Below the pieces are notes generated by a model, which made no database searches, was not told where the DNA came from, and saw only the letters and a program-made list of their open reading frames with translations. A DNA stretch of 64,000 nucleotides from Andrena cerasifolii. Its lineage: Eukaryota > Arthropoda > Insecta > Hymenoptera > Andrenidae. The position numbers were made by a program, and so were the translations under genes. Positions 19,656 to 29,976 of the stretch are shown here, one piece after another (position 1 is the stretch's first letter; each line of letters starts with the position of its first letter). Where the stretch lies: the NCBI RefSeq assembly GCF_050908995.1, contig NC_135120.1:558001-622000 (forward strand). Reading direction: 5' to 3'.

Positions 19656-19798
19656 TTTATTTTTTTTTTTATATTTATATTTATATTCTTCTTTTTTTTT
19701 TATTTATATTTATTATTATTTAATTGTATTTTATATTCTTCTTTTTTTTCTTTTTTTATATATTCTTTTTTATATTATATTCTTTTTTATATTATATT
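19656..19798. repeat. TTTATATTC-type low-complexity repeat, left half
   Basis: T-rich runs alternate with tatattc or tatat. The same repeat continues at 26364, showing that the BEL element split it. Confidence 0.9.
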
Positions 19799-20337
19799 TG
19801 TTTAATTTAGAATCTTAGACAAAGCAAGTGGCTGTAACCGATACGCAGTCCTTTGGTTTATTAGTTGGAAGTAGGTTAACTAGATATAAGTAAATTTGAG
19901 TAGAATTAGGATAGTTTTAAATATCGTCTAGTTTGTAACGTCCCGTAGGCTTGAACGATTATAATAAAGTTTTCGTCTTTACAAGTTCTTGTGTCACACT
20001 AACTTTTAACCCGAGTATCAGGTATGAATCGTACGTAACGCGAGCGTGGAACAGATATCGATGATATTATCAAGCGTTCACTATTTCTCTCTCGCGTAAC
20101 CAGTATAGAATTCGCAAGTATTGCGAACACGAGCATTGAACCGACCAGAACCGACTCCTGGCAGACGGAGAGAAGACTTCCGCGATCGCGGAAACGTAGT
20201 TGATTAGTGGGGGGAGAGAAGTTCATGAACGCTTTGTGTCGCGTCAGATGGCGACACTATTATTAAAAGTAACTTATGTGATACGTCTTAAATCTAGTAA
20301 GAAGAAAAAGCACTATATACAGCATGTACACGAAACA
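19799..20337 (-). repeat. BEL/Pao 3' LTR
   Basis: 539 bp, TG...CA ends, nearly identical to 25821-26363. Confidence 0.95.
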
Positions 20338-20395
20338 TTCCGCCCGCCTTCGTAGTGGGTGCGCGACGAATATGAACAAAGAAAGCAACCAAGAT

Positions 20396-23300
20396 TTATA
20401 GAGCCTCGTCGCTTGGCTCCGAGGGGAAAAGACTTATTTTCGCAATAGGGCGCTGTAGTGTCGTCTTGGGTGTCCGGATTGTGACAACGCGTACAAGGCC
20501 ATCCGGTCCAGGATGAACTTCAGTGATGCGTCCAATCGGCCAGTGAGTTGGTGGAGTTGCCTCGTTCTTCACGAGGCAGAGTTGTCCGGGCTGAACGTTA
20601 GGGTGGGCAGCGATCCACTTCGGACGTCCTTGCAGAGCTTGGAGGTATTCGGCAGACCACCGCTTCCAGTAGTGATCCCTCATTTGCTGAATTTTCTGCC
20701 AGCGAGCGAGTCGATTTGACGACTCCGCAGTGAGAGAAGGTTCAGGAATTGCTATTAATGCAGAGCCTACAAGAAAGTGCCCCGGAGTTAAAAACTGAAA
20801 ATTGTCTGGTTCGTCGCTCAACGGTAAGAGCGGCCTGGAATTTAGGCAAGCCTCTATTTGATTCAGGAGAGTAGTCATCTCCTCAAACGTCAGTGGGGTG
20901 TCGCCAATGACTCGACGAAGGTGATGCTTCATAGACTTCACGGCGGACTCCCAGATCCCCCCGAAGTGGGGAGCGGCCGGTGGATTGAATATCCAGGTAG
21001 TACCCAGGTCGGCCAGTAAAGGCGCCAACTTCCCCAGTTCGCCGGAGGCGTCGGAGAACAAACGTCGTAACTCCTTGTCTGCACCGACGAAATTTGTCCC
21101 ACAGTCGCTGCGTATCGAAGCGCAGTTACCTCGTCGAGAAACGAAGCGACGGTAGGCGGCTAGAAAAGCGTCTGTTGTGTAATCCGTCACAAGTTCCAAG
21201 TGGATAGCGCGAGTGCACAAACAAATGAAGACGGCGACGTAGGACTTTCGAGTTCGATGTCCGCGTCCTGGAGACGTTTTTGTTAGAAAGGGCCCAGCGT
21301 AGTCTACCCCGGAGTGAAGAAAAGGTCTAGCTGGGGTAACGCGCGACGAAGGAAGATTTCCCATCAGCTGTTGGGAAGTTTTGGCGCGCCATCGCCAACA
21401 CGTGACACAAGAGTGTATATAGTTACGGACTACACGTCGTCCCCTGAGAATCCAGTATTCTTGTCGCAGCGAACTCAAGGTAAGTTGAGTGCCGCCGTGG
21501 AGAACTCGTTCGTGACAATCACGAATAATTAAAACGGTGAAATTTCCCTTTTCAGGTAAAATAATCGGGTGCTTCTGGTCGAAATCCAGGAGTGAATGCT
21601 TTAAGCGACCACCGACCCTCAGGACGTTCTGGTCGTCCAGAAATGGGGCCAGACGAGAAAGGGGCCCCCTGGAGATGGTAGCGGATTTTTCCAGAATCGA
21701 GAGTTCGCTAGGAAACGCGCAGCGCTGTACAACTTTTGCTAAGGTAAGTTTAGCATCCTCTATCTCGCGAGCTTGAATGTAGTTAAATTGAGAGAACGGC
21801 GAGGGCTTGCGTCGAAGCTGACACATATAACGCAGGCACCAAGCAGTTACGCGAGTTAATTTCTTAAGTGACGAAAATCTCGCTAAGAAGTCCTCTAAAG
21901 AGAAGCTCGGGGTTAGTGTAGTAGTGTGTACTATAGTTTGTACGCGTTTCTCCTCCGTCGTACTGAGATCGACCATGTGCTTTGACTCGCCATTATACTT
22001 AGAGTTTCGTAAGAATGATGGCCCTTGCCACCATAGTGAATGATTCACGAGCGTAGCGCCGTTTATACCGCGCGACGCGGAGTCGTCTGGGTTTTCTTTC
22101 GTCCGAACGTGATGCCATTTCGCACTCGGTAGAGAGGTTTGAATCTCGGAGACGCGGTTGGCGACAAATGTCTTCCATTGGTAGGGTTGTCCCTGTAGCC
22201 AATTCAAAACTATTGTCGAGTCCGACCAAAGGTGTACGTCGCAGAGTGGTAATTTCAAAACCTTAGTAACGCGTATCATTAACCGAGTGAGAAGAGTAGC
22301 AGCGCACAATTCGAGGCGAGGTAGAGAGTTTTGTTTTAACGGAGCGACTCTAGTTTTAGCGGCGATCAAACTTATTCGGGGAGTTGACCGATCGAACGAG
22401 GACCGTATGTATATAACCGCGGCGTAAGCTTTTTCGGACGCGTCTGCGAAACCGTGTAATTCGTAGGATCCAGCTTCCGGGTTTACGAGAATCCAGCGAG
22501 GTATCCTCAAGGAGGAGAGAGCTCCTAACCCGGCATAATAATGTTCCCAAGTTTCCACTAAAGAAGTAGGGAGCGGTTCGTCCCATTCCAGTTTTAGGAG
22601 CCAAAGCGATTGTACTAATATTTTCGCGACAATTATTACCGGTGCAAGAAATCCTAACGGATCGTACAGACTCGCAGTCTCCCGAAAGACGGCGCGTTTT
22701 GTTAGAGCTTCGTCTCGGGTTTTCGACGATACGGTAAAAATAAAGCAGTCTAGGCTGGTCTGCCATTTCAAACCTAGCAACGAGAAAGTGCCCTCGAAAT
22801 TGCATGAGAGTTCAGGAGTAGAAGCAATATAATCGTGAGGCAGATTTTCGAGGAGCTCGGGCCGATTCGAGGTCCACTTTCTAAGTTTAAATCCGCCCGC
22901 CTTGAGCAAGGAAAGTAACTCTCTCTGGAGTTCAAGAGCGACCGGCAAGGTTCCAGCTCCCGAAATCACATCGTCCATATAAACGTCGTCTAGTAAACAC
23001 GGTGCTGCTAAAGGGTAGCGTTCCCGTTCATCCGAGCTTAATTGTTTAAGCGTACGAATAGCTAGATAGGGGGCACACGCCATCCCGTACGTTACCGTGC
23101 GTAGCCGGTACGCTTGTACTGGCTCCGAGGATTTCTTCCGCCACAGAATGCGTTGGAAGTCGCAGTCGTCGTTATGGACGCGTATTTGGCGGTACATTTT
23201 TTCAATGTCCGCCGAGAATACAATGGAGTGGAGTCGCCAGCGTGTTAGAATGTCGAATATTTCCGGTAGTAAATTCGGACCTGTATGAACTATATCCTTT

Positions 23301-24973
23301 AGAGAAAAACCAGAAGTCGTTTTACACGACGCGTTAAAAACTACTCTAAGTTTTGTAGTAGTACTAGACGAACGTATTACCCCATGGTGAGGTAAATAAT
23401 AAAAGTTAGAAATATCGCGAGCATTTTCCGCGGCCAGAGTCATATGATTGAGCGTCTCATACTCTTCCATGAATTGGCGATACGCCGTTTCCAATTCAGG
23501 ACTATTATGGAATTTTCTCTCCAGTTTTCTTAGGAGAACCTCGGAGGTTACACGAGAAAGACCGAGGTCTTTATTAGAACGAGAAAACGGTATCCGGACG
23601 ATATACCTGCCACTGTTATCGCGAGAATGCGTACGAACGAAGTGATCTTCGCAAGCCTTCTCTTCCGCGGTTAATATAGAAAGTGGTGCCGACACCTCTT
23701 CTTGCTTCCAGAATTTTTGCAAGATCTCCGATATATCGAAGTCACTGGTACACTGAAGAGTGACAGCAGCTTTCGTTTTAGAGAAATTATCTGGATTGCC
23801 GACCAAGCCGGTTAGAATCCAGCCCAGAGTGGTAGCTTGAGCTACCGGCGTGCGAGGAGGTCCGTGCCGTAATCCTTCACGGATAATTTGTGAATAGACT
23901 TCCGCGCCTAAGAGAATATCAACCTTTCTAGAGGAGGCAAATTCAGGGTCAGCTAGTTCAAGATCGGTTAAGTGAAACCAAGAAGTAGAAACCGAAACCG
24001 GACTCGGCCGATACGAGGAGATTCTCTGCAGTACCAGAGCTTGTGTTGAGAAACCGATCGAATCGCGGCTGCGATGTGATACTTGAATCGTTACCGAACC
24101 CCTCGAGTATGTTTTATTTTTCGCGACTCCTATAACTGGAATATTTGTGGGTGACCTTGGGAGTCTTAATAGTTGAGCGATACTCTCACCGATCAAGGAC
24201 ACCTCGGAGCAGGGATCGATCATCGCTCGAACGGTCACCTTCTCCCCAGAATTGGACGCCACTCTGACTAACGCAGTTGCAAGAAGTACGGAAGCGCCAG
24301 GAGGTTGCACCTGAGCGCAATGAGTTGTAGCAGTGGTCGGGCTCAGCGACGGAGAAGAGCTCTTTCCAGAATGTGCGAGTTGCTCGTCTACCTGCGAAAT
24401 TGCAACAGAGGAAGAAGTTTGTTCGATTGGAATATGGATAGTGGAATGATGCTTACCCATGCAAAGTTGGCAGCGCTTGACTGATTTGCAGTCGCGAGAA
24501 GAATGCGAGGCCAGACAATTGAAGCACAAGTGCTTTTCCATTACCCTATTTTTCCTCTCCAGGGGACTCATGGCCTTGTACTTCGGACAATACAGTATAA
24601 AATGCTCGCCCTGACACAGAGCACATTTTTGTGTCCCGTTTGCGTTTTTCGTAACGCAGTGCGTCTTGGGCCGACGAGCTGCTCCAGTAGAAGCTCCAGA
24701 CGAGTTTTTGTCACTTCCGGAACGGTTTTGACCAGTTGATCCACTGGCGGTGCCTCCAGACGCCACCAGCGCTCTCACTTGAGAACTGAGAAAGGTCTTC
24801 ATTTGATCGAAGGTCGGATGCTCCGGCGCCGTTCCGATGGACATCTCCCAGGCCATCCTCGTTGTTGGATCTAGACGTTCTGCAGTGAGGACAACCAAGA
24901 AAGCACTCCAGTGCTCGACAGGCAGCTTCAGCGTGGCTAACGCGTCCACTGCGTTCCGAGTTCCATGAAGCAA
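20396..24973 (-). CDS. BEL/Pao Gag C-terminus-Pol polyprotein (1,525 aa)
   Basis: This is the polyprotein of the BEL element. CCHC-like zinc knuckles come first (about residues 105-160). A retropepsin-like domain follows near 250, with MIDPCSEVSLI, where the usual D-x-G triad reads D-P-C. RT has the YMDD box at about 665. RNase H follows. Integrase has an HHCC head around 1165, the DYAGPF and RSDCGTNF catalytic blocks, and a C-terminal DUF5641-like domain with PGQLCLVK. The frame continues upstream into the Gag N-terminus across a single TAG at 24998-25000, so this start is artificial. Apart from that stop it appears complete. Confidence 0.9.
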   Translation of the reverse strand: MLHGTRNAVDALATLKLPVEHWSAFLVVLTAERLDPTTRMAWEMSIGTAPEHPTFDQMKTFLSSQVRALVASGGTASGSTGQNRSGSDKNSSGASTGAARRPKTHCVTKNANGTQKCALCQGEHFILYCPKYKAMSPLERKNRVMEKHLCFNCLASHSSRDCKSVKRCQLCMGKHHSTIHIPIEQTSSSVAISQVDEQLAHSGKSSSPSLSPTTATTHCAQVQPPGASVLLATALVRVASNSGEKVTVRAMIDPCSEVSLIGESIAQLLRLPRSPTNIPVIGVAKNKTYSRGSVTIQVSHRSRDSIGFSTQALVLQRISSYRPSPVSVSTSWFHLTDLELADPEFASSRKVDILLGAEVYSQIIREGLRHGPPRTPVAQATTLGWILTGLVGNPDNFSKTKAAVTLQCTSDFDISEILQKFWKQEEVSAPLSILTAEEKACEDHFVRTHSRDNSGRYIVRIPFSRSNKDLGLSRVTSEVLLRKLERKFHNSPELETAYRQFMEEYETLNHMTLAAENARDISNFYYLPHHGVIRSSSTTTKLRVVFNASCKTTSGFSLKDIVHTGPNLLPEIFDILTRWRLHSIVFSADIEKMYRQIRVHNDDCDFQRILWRKKSSEPVQAYRLRTVTYGMACAPYLAIRTLKQLSSDERERYPLAAPCLLDDVYMDDVISGAGTLPVALELQRELLSLLKAGGFKLRKWTSNRPELLENLPHDYIASTPELSCNFEGTFSLLGLKWQTSLDCFIFTVSSKTRDEALTKRAVFRETASLYDPLGFLAPVIIVAKILVQSLWLLKLEWDEPLPTSLVETWEHYYAGLGALSSLRIPRWILVNPEAGSYELHGFADASEKAYAAVIYIRSSFDRSTPRISLIAAKTRVAPLKQNSLPRLELCAATLLTRLMIRVTKVLKLPLCDVHLWSDSTIVLNWLQGQPYQWKTFVANRVSEIQTSLPSAKWHHVRTKENPDDSASRGINGATLVNHSLWWQGPSFLRNSKYNGESKHMVDLSTTEEKRVQTIVHTTTLTPSFSLEDFLARFSSLKKLTRVTAWCLRYMCQLRRKPSPFSQFNYIQAREIEDAKLTLAKVVQRCAFPSELSILEKSATISRGPLSRLAPFLDDQNVLRVGGRLKHSLLDFDQKHPIILPEKGNFTVLIIRDCHERVLHGGTQLTLSSLRQEYWILRGRRVVRNYIHSCVTCWRWRAKTSQQLMGNLPSSRVTPARPFLHSGVDYAGPFLTKTSPGRGHRTRKSYVAVFICLCTRAIHLELVTDYTTDAFLAAYRRFVSRRGNCASIRSDCGTNFVGADKELRRLFSDASGELGKLAPLLADLGTTWIFNPPAAPHFGGIWESAVKSMKHHLRRVIGDTPLTFEEMTTLLNQIEACLNSRPLLPLSDEPDNFQFLTPGHFLVGSALIAIPEPSLTAESSNRLARWQKIQQMRDHYWKRWSAEYLQALQGRPKWIAAHPNVQPGQLCLVKNEATPPTHWPIGRITEVHPGPDGLVRVVTIRTPKTTLQRPIAKISLFPSEPSDEAL

Positions 24974-24997
24974 TTCCTTTAGTTCTTGAGCTGATTC

Positions 24998-25630
24998 CTA
25001 CTTCATCACAGGCAAAGACAGGAGCTTTGTTACGTGAGCGTGAATGAGGAGACGCGGGACGTCGTACTGCTCCATAATGGTCTCCCACGCTCGCTTGAAG
25101 TTTGAAGTCGTTAGTGTGACGTTCTGAATCAGTCGAGCTGCTTCATCGGTTAGACTGGTTTGTAGATAATGTAGTTTATCCACTTCAGATAGATTCGAAT
25201 TTTTGATTACCAGAGAACGAAACAGATCGCGAAAGCTTGGCCAGTTTTGATAGTCCCCAGAGAATTTAGGGATAGGTATCCTTTCCAAGGTCCTTCCTTG
25301 GGAGTCGGTTCCAGTATGTACAGTTTCGTCCAGTTCATCCGGGAAGTCGTCTCGAGTATCGAGCAGACTAGCCTTCTGTTGTAAGTAAGCTTCCTCGCAC
25401 AAGCTCATGTGGTCGTCTTTGAAGTACGGTTTTTCCTGATGCTCTTCCTTGAAACTAGCGCACAATTTTGAGTGAGTCTGGAGAAACGTAGTCCAGTAAG
25501 TTTCCAAAAGTTCCAACCGAGAAATAATTACGCCTTTCGTAATTTTGCTAGCGCCGAGCTTCTTCGTATTTTCCGTTAACCTTGCAATTCGTCCGTACAA
25601 GTATTTCTGTTCTGATATGAGTATATCCAT
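24998..25630 (-). CDS. BEL/Pao Gag N-terminus (DUF1759-type)
   Basis: This 210-aa segment begins at the ATG at 25630. It is helical and charged, with the IPKFSGDYQNWPSFRDLFRSLV block typical of BEL Gag. It ends at a TAG directly inside the conserved LLSLPVMK...ESAQELKELL region, and translation is in frame with the polyprotein beyond. The position is mid-Gag, so a nonsense mutation is likelier than programmed readthrough, though readthrough cannot be excluded. Confidence 0.85.
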   Translation of the reverse strand: MDILISEQKYLYGRIARLTENTKKLGASKITKGVIISRLELLETYWTTFLQTHSKLCASFKEEHQEKPYFKDDHMSLCEEAYLQQKASLLDTRDDFPDELDETVHTGTDSQGRTLERIPIPKFSGDYQNWPSFRDLFRSLVIKNSNLSEVDKLHYLQTSLTDEAARLIQNVTLTTSNFKRAWETIMEQYDVPRLLIHAHVTKLLSLPVMK

Positions 25631-25820
25631 TGTGTTTCAGATACTAGGACGTTCGGTAGCAGAAAAACTATGTGACCGGCACTGTTTACACCTTTCGAAC
25701 GGGCTTGAGAATGTTCGATAACGTTCGATGCCTCGTGGAGACAACGGACAACGTAACGGATTCCTTTGTTTCAGCAGAGTGGATTTTTAAATCACCACAA
25801 CTCCGGCTCGAAGGACCATT

Positions 25821-26363
25821 TGTTTAATTTAGAATCTTAGACAAAGCAAGTGGCTGTAACCGATACGCAGTCCTTTGGTTTATTAGTTGGAAGTAGGTTA
25901 ACTAGATATAAGTAAATTTGAGTAGAATTAGGATAGTTTTAAATATCGTCTAGTTTGTAACGTCCCGTAGGCTTGAACGATTATAATAAAGTTTTCGTCT
26001 TTACAAGTTCTTGTGTCACACTAACTTTTAACCCGAGTATCAGGTATGAATCGTACGTAACGCGAGCGTGGAACAGATATCGATGATATTATCAAGCGTT
26101 CACTATTTCTCTCTCGCGTAACCAGTATAGAATTCGCAAGTATTGCGAACACGAGCATTGAACCGACCAGAACCGACTCCTGGCAGACGGAGAGAAGACT
26201 TCCGCGATCGCGGAAACGTAGTTAGTTGATTAGTGGGGGGAGAGAAGCTCATGAACGCTTTGTGTCGCGTCAGATGGCGACACTATTATTAAAAGTAACT
26301 TATGTGATACGTCTTAAATCTAGTAAGAAGAAAAAGCACTATATACAGCATGTACACGAAACA
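25821..26363 (-). repeat. BEL/Pao 5' LTR
   Basis: 543 bp, with an extra 4 bp relative to the other LTR near 26221. It is followed inward by the primer-binding site. Confidence 0.95.
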
Positions 26364-26675
26364 ATATTCTTTTTTATATTCTTTTTTATATTTATATATT
26401 ATATTCTTTTTTATATTATATTCTTTTTTATATTTATATATTATATTCTTTTTTTATATTATATTCTTTTTTATATTTATATATTTTTTTTTTATATTAT
26501 ATTCTTTTTTATATTTATATATTCTTTTTTTTATATTTATATATTCTTTTTTTATATTATATTCTTTTTTTATATTATATTCTTTTTTATATTATATTCT
26601 TTTTTATATTTATATATTCTTTTTTATATTATATTCTTTTTTATATTCTATTATTTATTATTATTATATTCTATA
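26364..26675. repeat. TTTATATTC-type low-complexity repeat, right half
   Basis: This continues the 19656-19798 microsatellite beyond the BEL insertion. ORFs rich in Phe/Tyr/Ile are artefacts. Confidence 0.9.
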
Positions 26676-27060
26676 TTATTTGTAACAATATATATATATT
26701 TCTTAAACGTATATTATTTCTCAATTTTATTTACCCGTGTTCCTCCTCCCACGGCCTATTTTTTAAGATTTGTTGACGCTGCATAATTCTTATATGTGTG
26801 AGCAATTTTATTTTACATAATTCCACTATTTTATTAGATCGAGTTAATAAATATAATAATTTCTATACATATGCAAAGAATTTTATTTTATTTTTATGCA
26901 ATAATTCCGCTATTTATAAGAACGAGTTAATAAATACAATAATTTTTTATTTTACAATGGTATTCTAAAGATGCGGTGTCGAGAAACGCCGATCTTTCCC
27001 GACATCGTTCGAAACAATTTCTGATACAATTTCTCATAAAAATAAATTATTATACGTCGA
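26676..27060 (-). repeat. Third, partial copy of the provirus terminal repeat
   Basis: The ends match the right terminal repeat (tgtaacaatatatat at 26684, and 26965-27045 with gatctttcccgacatcg and ctcataaaaataaattatt). The middle is replaced by AT-rich sequence containing a ~55-bp tandem duplication around gagttaataaata. The orientation is the same as at 33091-33496. Confidence 0.65.
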
Positions 27061-27156
27061 CGTTGTGTGCGCGTGTGCGTGTGCGCGTGCGTGTCACATA
27101 TGTGACGCTCCGTTGGTTTCGCTATATGTACCATTCGGAAAAGACTAATGTCAGAG

Positions 27157-27229
27157 ACGGCGTTTGGGGGAGTTGGTTAGGCGGCTGACTCGTACCGCGG
27201 AGGTCTTGGGTTCGAGCCCCGTCGCCCCG
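27157..27229 (+). repeat. tRNA-like (SINE-head-like) segment, copy 1
   Basis: An A-box-like TGGTTAGGCGG and a B box GGTTCGAGCCC are spaced as in tRNAs. The acceptor ends do not pair convincingly, so it is not called a tRNA gene. It is repeated at 33627-33700 inside a larger shared unit. Confidence 0.55.
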
Positions 27230-27516
27230 AGAAGTTTTTTCATTTATATTAATATCATAAAATTAATATTTCCTTCCTTACCGACAGTCTGTTGTACCAC
27301 GCTCCAGAGTAGCACCTTCCTTACCGACAGTCTGTACCACGCTCCAGAGTAGCGCACCGTCACCCCGCGGTTCCTCCTCCTCCTCCTCCTCCTCGATGAT
27401 ACCCCCGCACCGTCACCCCGCGGTTCCTCCTCCTCCTCCTCCTCGATGATACCCCCCACCACTCCGCCATCTCTATGACGTCATCCGCCGCCAGCCCGCC
27501 GACAAAAAAACAAATT
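27230..27516. repeat. Shared unit tail with CCT-rich tandem duplication
   Basis: Two ~50-bp copies of gcaccgtcaccccgcggtt followed by cctcctcc runs and gatgatacc lie at 27354-27460. The remainder matches 33700-33930. Confidence 0.7.
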
Positions 27517-27568
27517 TTCAAATTTGAGTTTCAAGGTCATGATCATGACCTTGAAACTCAAATTTGAA
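27517..27568. repeat. 52-bp perfect palindrome
   Basis: The sequence is self-complementary with no loop, centred at 27542/27543 (tcatgatcatga core). An imperfect version ends the second copy of the unit at about 33930-33990. Confidence 0.95.
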
Positions 27569-27964
27569 TTAGAATCCCCCTTGTCTTACTACTACAATGG
27601 TCTCCGCATCCTGGAGGAAGTTGCGCGGCTCGATATAATTCGAATTTAACACTGCACCAGTTAATACGCGGGTATCGAACGCAGTGCCTATTTCGCGCCA
27701 CAAAAGTCCTGTGCTCGAATGTCCGGCACCTTCATGCACGAAACGTCCGCGCAACGAATATTTTAGTCTTTCGAGCTGCGCGATTCGAGCAACCAGCGAT
27801 TGCTGAACACCGATCGATAATCGCGGGCGTTTCACTCGGCTGTGTTCTTCCAACGATTCGATACACTTGTTGCACCGTTCTTCCCACGCGAGGTACTCTT
27901 CGCGTGAAATCAATCGCGCAGATTGATCCAACATTTGACGTTCTACTTGCGTGAATTCTCCCAT
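27569..27964 (-). pseudogene. Truncated N-terminus of a Polinton-type PolB polyprotein
   Basis: This 131-aa frame starts at ATG 27964. It has charged helices, then a LLWREIGTAFDTRVLTGAVL motif with NYIEPRNFLQDAE, which I recall from the N-termini of long PolB-encoding ORFs of insect Polinton-like elements. Homology breaks at about 27588, and the last residues come from the adjoining repeat. The polymerase and exonuclease domains are absent. Confidence 0.55.
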
Positions 27965-28496
27965 GGTTGCATATGGAATATGTCTTTTCCGCGCAACACG
28001 TTGCAGCGATTTGAGACTTTGTGCAGTTTAGAGTGCGCTTTTAAGACTGATACCATGGTTTGGTATCTCTACCTAACTCTTTTGGCGTACCCCCTCCCTC
28101 GAATGCACCGCATGCAAACACGACGATCCACCCCAGCATGGTTCTGTGCAGTTTCTGCTGATACAGCATAATTCTTTCTATGATTCGCGCGTATGACGAA
28201 TTAGCGCGCAAAATCATCCGACACAGTTTCTGTTGACGCCGCATAATTCTAAGATTCGGCGCTTTCACAGATATTATATTACATTCAACACGTGTCGAGA
28301 CTTTTATCCTTGAAGGTGGGGCTCAAATTACATACAATCGCGCGATATGCTGCGATGTTAAGATTGGAAAACATTATGGAGGCAATTGCACCTCTATTTA
28401 AGCCGAGCTCTTGGACGCTATTCCATCAATCGCTGAGTAGCCTCAGTGACTTTGACGGAACAGACGGTACTCCGTAAAAATATAGTGCACATCAAA
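27965..28496. promoter_or_regulatory. Divergent intergenic region between PolB remnant and spliced gene
   Basis: It contains two diverged copies of a block with gcagtttctg...gcataattct (28142-28180 and 28218-28255) that also occurs in the terminal repeats. A tatttaagc TATA-like string lies at about 28393. Promoters for both divergent genes are inferred here. Confidence 0.35.
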
Positions 28497-29354
28497 ATGT
28501 ACAAACACAGCTTAAACGATTCATCCTGCGCAGCCGGCAACGATGGTGGGTTTCCAAATAAGTGCCAACAACAACAGCAACAACAACATCATCAACAATC
28601 CAATATGAGGTATGTACGCGTTACTGTACACTTTTCATTTACTTCATTCACTGTAAACGCAAACGACCGAAGTATCAATTTCATGTACTTGTTTCTTACA
28701 GTTCTGGATCCGTATCGCTAAAAACGATGAAAACATCGAAACCATCAATCGTACGGATCCTGGGACGTGATTATCCACTAACTGCAACAGCTTATAAACG
28801 TCTAACTATAGGAATTCGCATTGGTATGGATTTGTGTCACGTCGAGATCGCCATAGCCGACAATAAAGGTAGCGAGTTAAGGGGGTAGACACGTCACGTG
28901 ACCTGGCCGATTTGGCAGGTCGGTATTACAGCAGGTTTTTTCTGCACTGAAATGGTATTACCCATAGATACGCCGCTACCTGGTGCACGCGAGAGGGAAC
29001 TGTTTGCTATTTCCGTATTTTATTCTGAATAAGGAAATAAATTCTCAGCTGTTGCGTTGTACTTATAAAAATTTAAACGGATAGTCGGCTGGTACTGCAA
29101 ACGTAGAAAATTCATTGTACATTTTAATTACTTAAAATGTGCTTATGCTACAATATTTTACGTTAGCAGTAAGGAATTGTAAGTGAAACGGAAAAATAGA
29201 TGAGGAGATGTCCCCAGAAAATGAAGTTTGTTAGTTTAGACATTTTTTTATTAGTAAAGCATCGAAACAAAACATGAAATACACTTATTACACGCCCTAT
29301 GCAGAAAGCAGTTATGAACAAACATTATATATAAAATATATTGGATGTTGAATT

Positions 29355-29895
29355 GGACTAGTGAAAATGCGCTGGCTGGATGCGCGTGATTATTATGTGG
29401 TCGGCTCCTCGAAATGACAGAAAATATAACCTAACTATAAGCTATATGACAACAAATGTTTAGTGGCTGTTTCGTTCTTTTACGAAACATTTATGAACTT
29501 TTTAGCATCCTCCTAAAACATTATTATTACGCAGCAACAGCATCATTTGGAAATCCAGTATAGCAATTAGGTTATATTTTCTGTCACTTCGAGGACAGTA
29601 AATCCGCTTCTGGAAATGCGCAGGCTGGATGCGCGTGGTAATTATGTGGTCGGCTCCTCGAAGTGACAGAAAATATAACCTATATGCTATACCCGATTTC
29701 CTAAAGATACTATTGCGGCGTAATAATAATGTTTTGGAAGGATGATAAAAGGTTCACAAATGTAGCGTAAAAGAACGAAATAGCCACTAACCATTTATTG
29801 TCATATAGCATATACATAGGTTATATTTTCTGTCACTTTGAGGAGCCAGCCATATAATAATCACGCGCATTCAGGCTGCGCATTTTCAGTAGTCC
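29355..29895. mobile_element. 541-bp foldback element
   Basis: The ends ggactagtgaaaatgcgc and gcgcattttcagtagtcc are inverted. A block with ggctcctcgaaatgacagaaaatataacc appears three times (29400, 29590 inverted plus 29665, 29815 inverted), making nested hairpins. Confidence 0.75.
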
Positions 29896-29976
29896 GGTCG
29901 GCGTCATGGAAGGGGTACCTCCTCCACCCTGCATTTGTGGTAGTTGAAATGATATTACTGAGCCCAGTGAAATACA

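Larger units (their letters stand above)
19799..26363 (-). mobile_element. BEL/Pao LTR retrotransposon (6,565 bp)
   Basis: Long terminal repeats at 19799-20337 and 25821-26363 begin TGTTTAAT and end GAAACA. They differ by about one substitution and one 4-bp indel. A 5-bp target duplication ATATT flanks the element (19794-19798 and 26364-26368). A primer-binding site candidate TGGTCCTTCGAGCCGGAG lies just inside the 5' LTR. A purine-rich tract lies next to the 3' LTR at about 20338-20355. Gag and Pol occupy the interior in the BEL order protease-RT-RNase H-integrase. It is a very recent insertion. Confidence 0.95.

Noticed and set aside
24998..25000. Retrovirus-like programmed UAG readthrough between gag and pol
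   Set aside because: The stop lies in the middle of Gag, before the zinc knuckles, so a point mutation is simpler.
26226..26786. 186-aa Phe/Tyr/Ile-rich ORF
   Set aside because: It is a translation of a TTTATATTC microsatellite, with no domain.
27157..27229. Functional tRNA gene
   Set aside because: A and B boxes are present but the acceptor stem does not pair, and the segment is part of a dispersed repeat.
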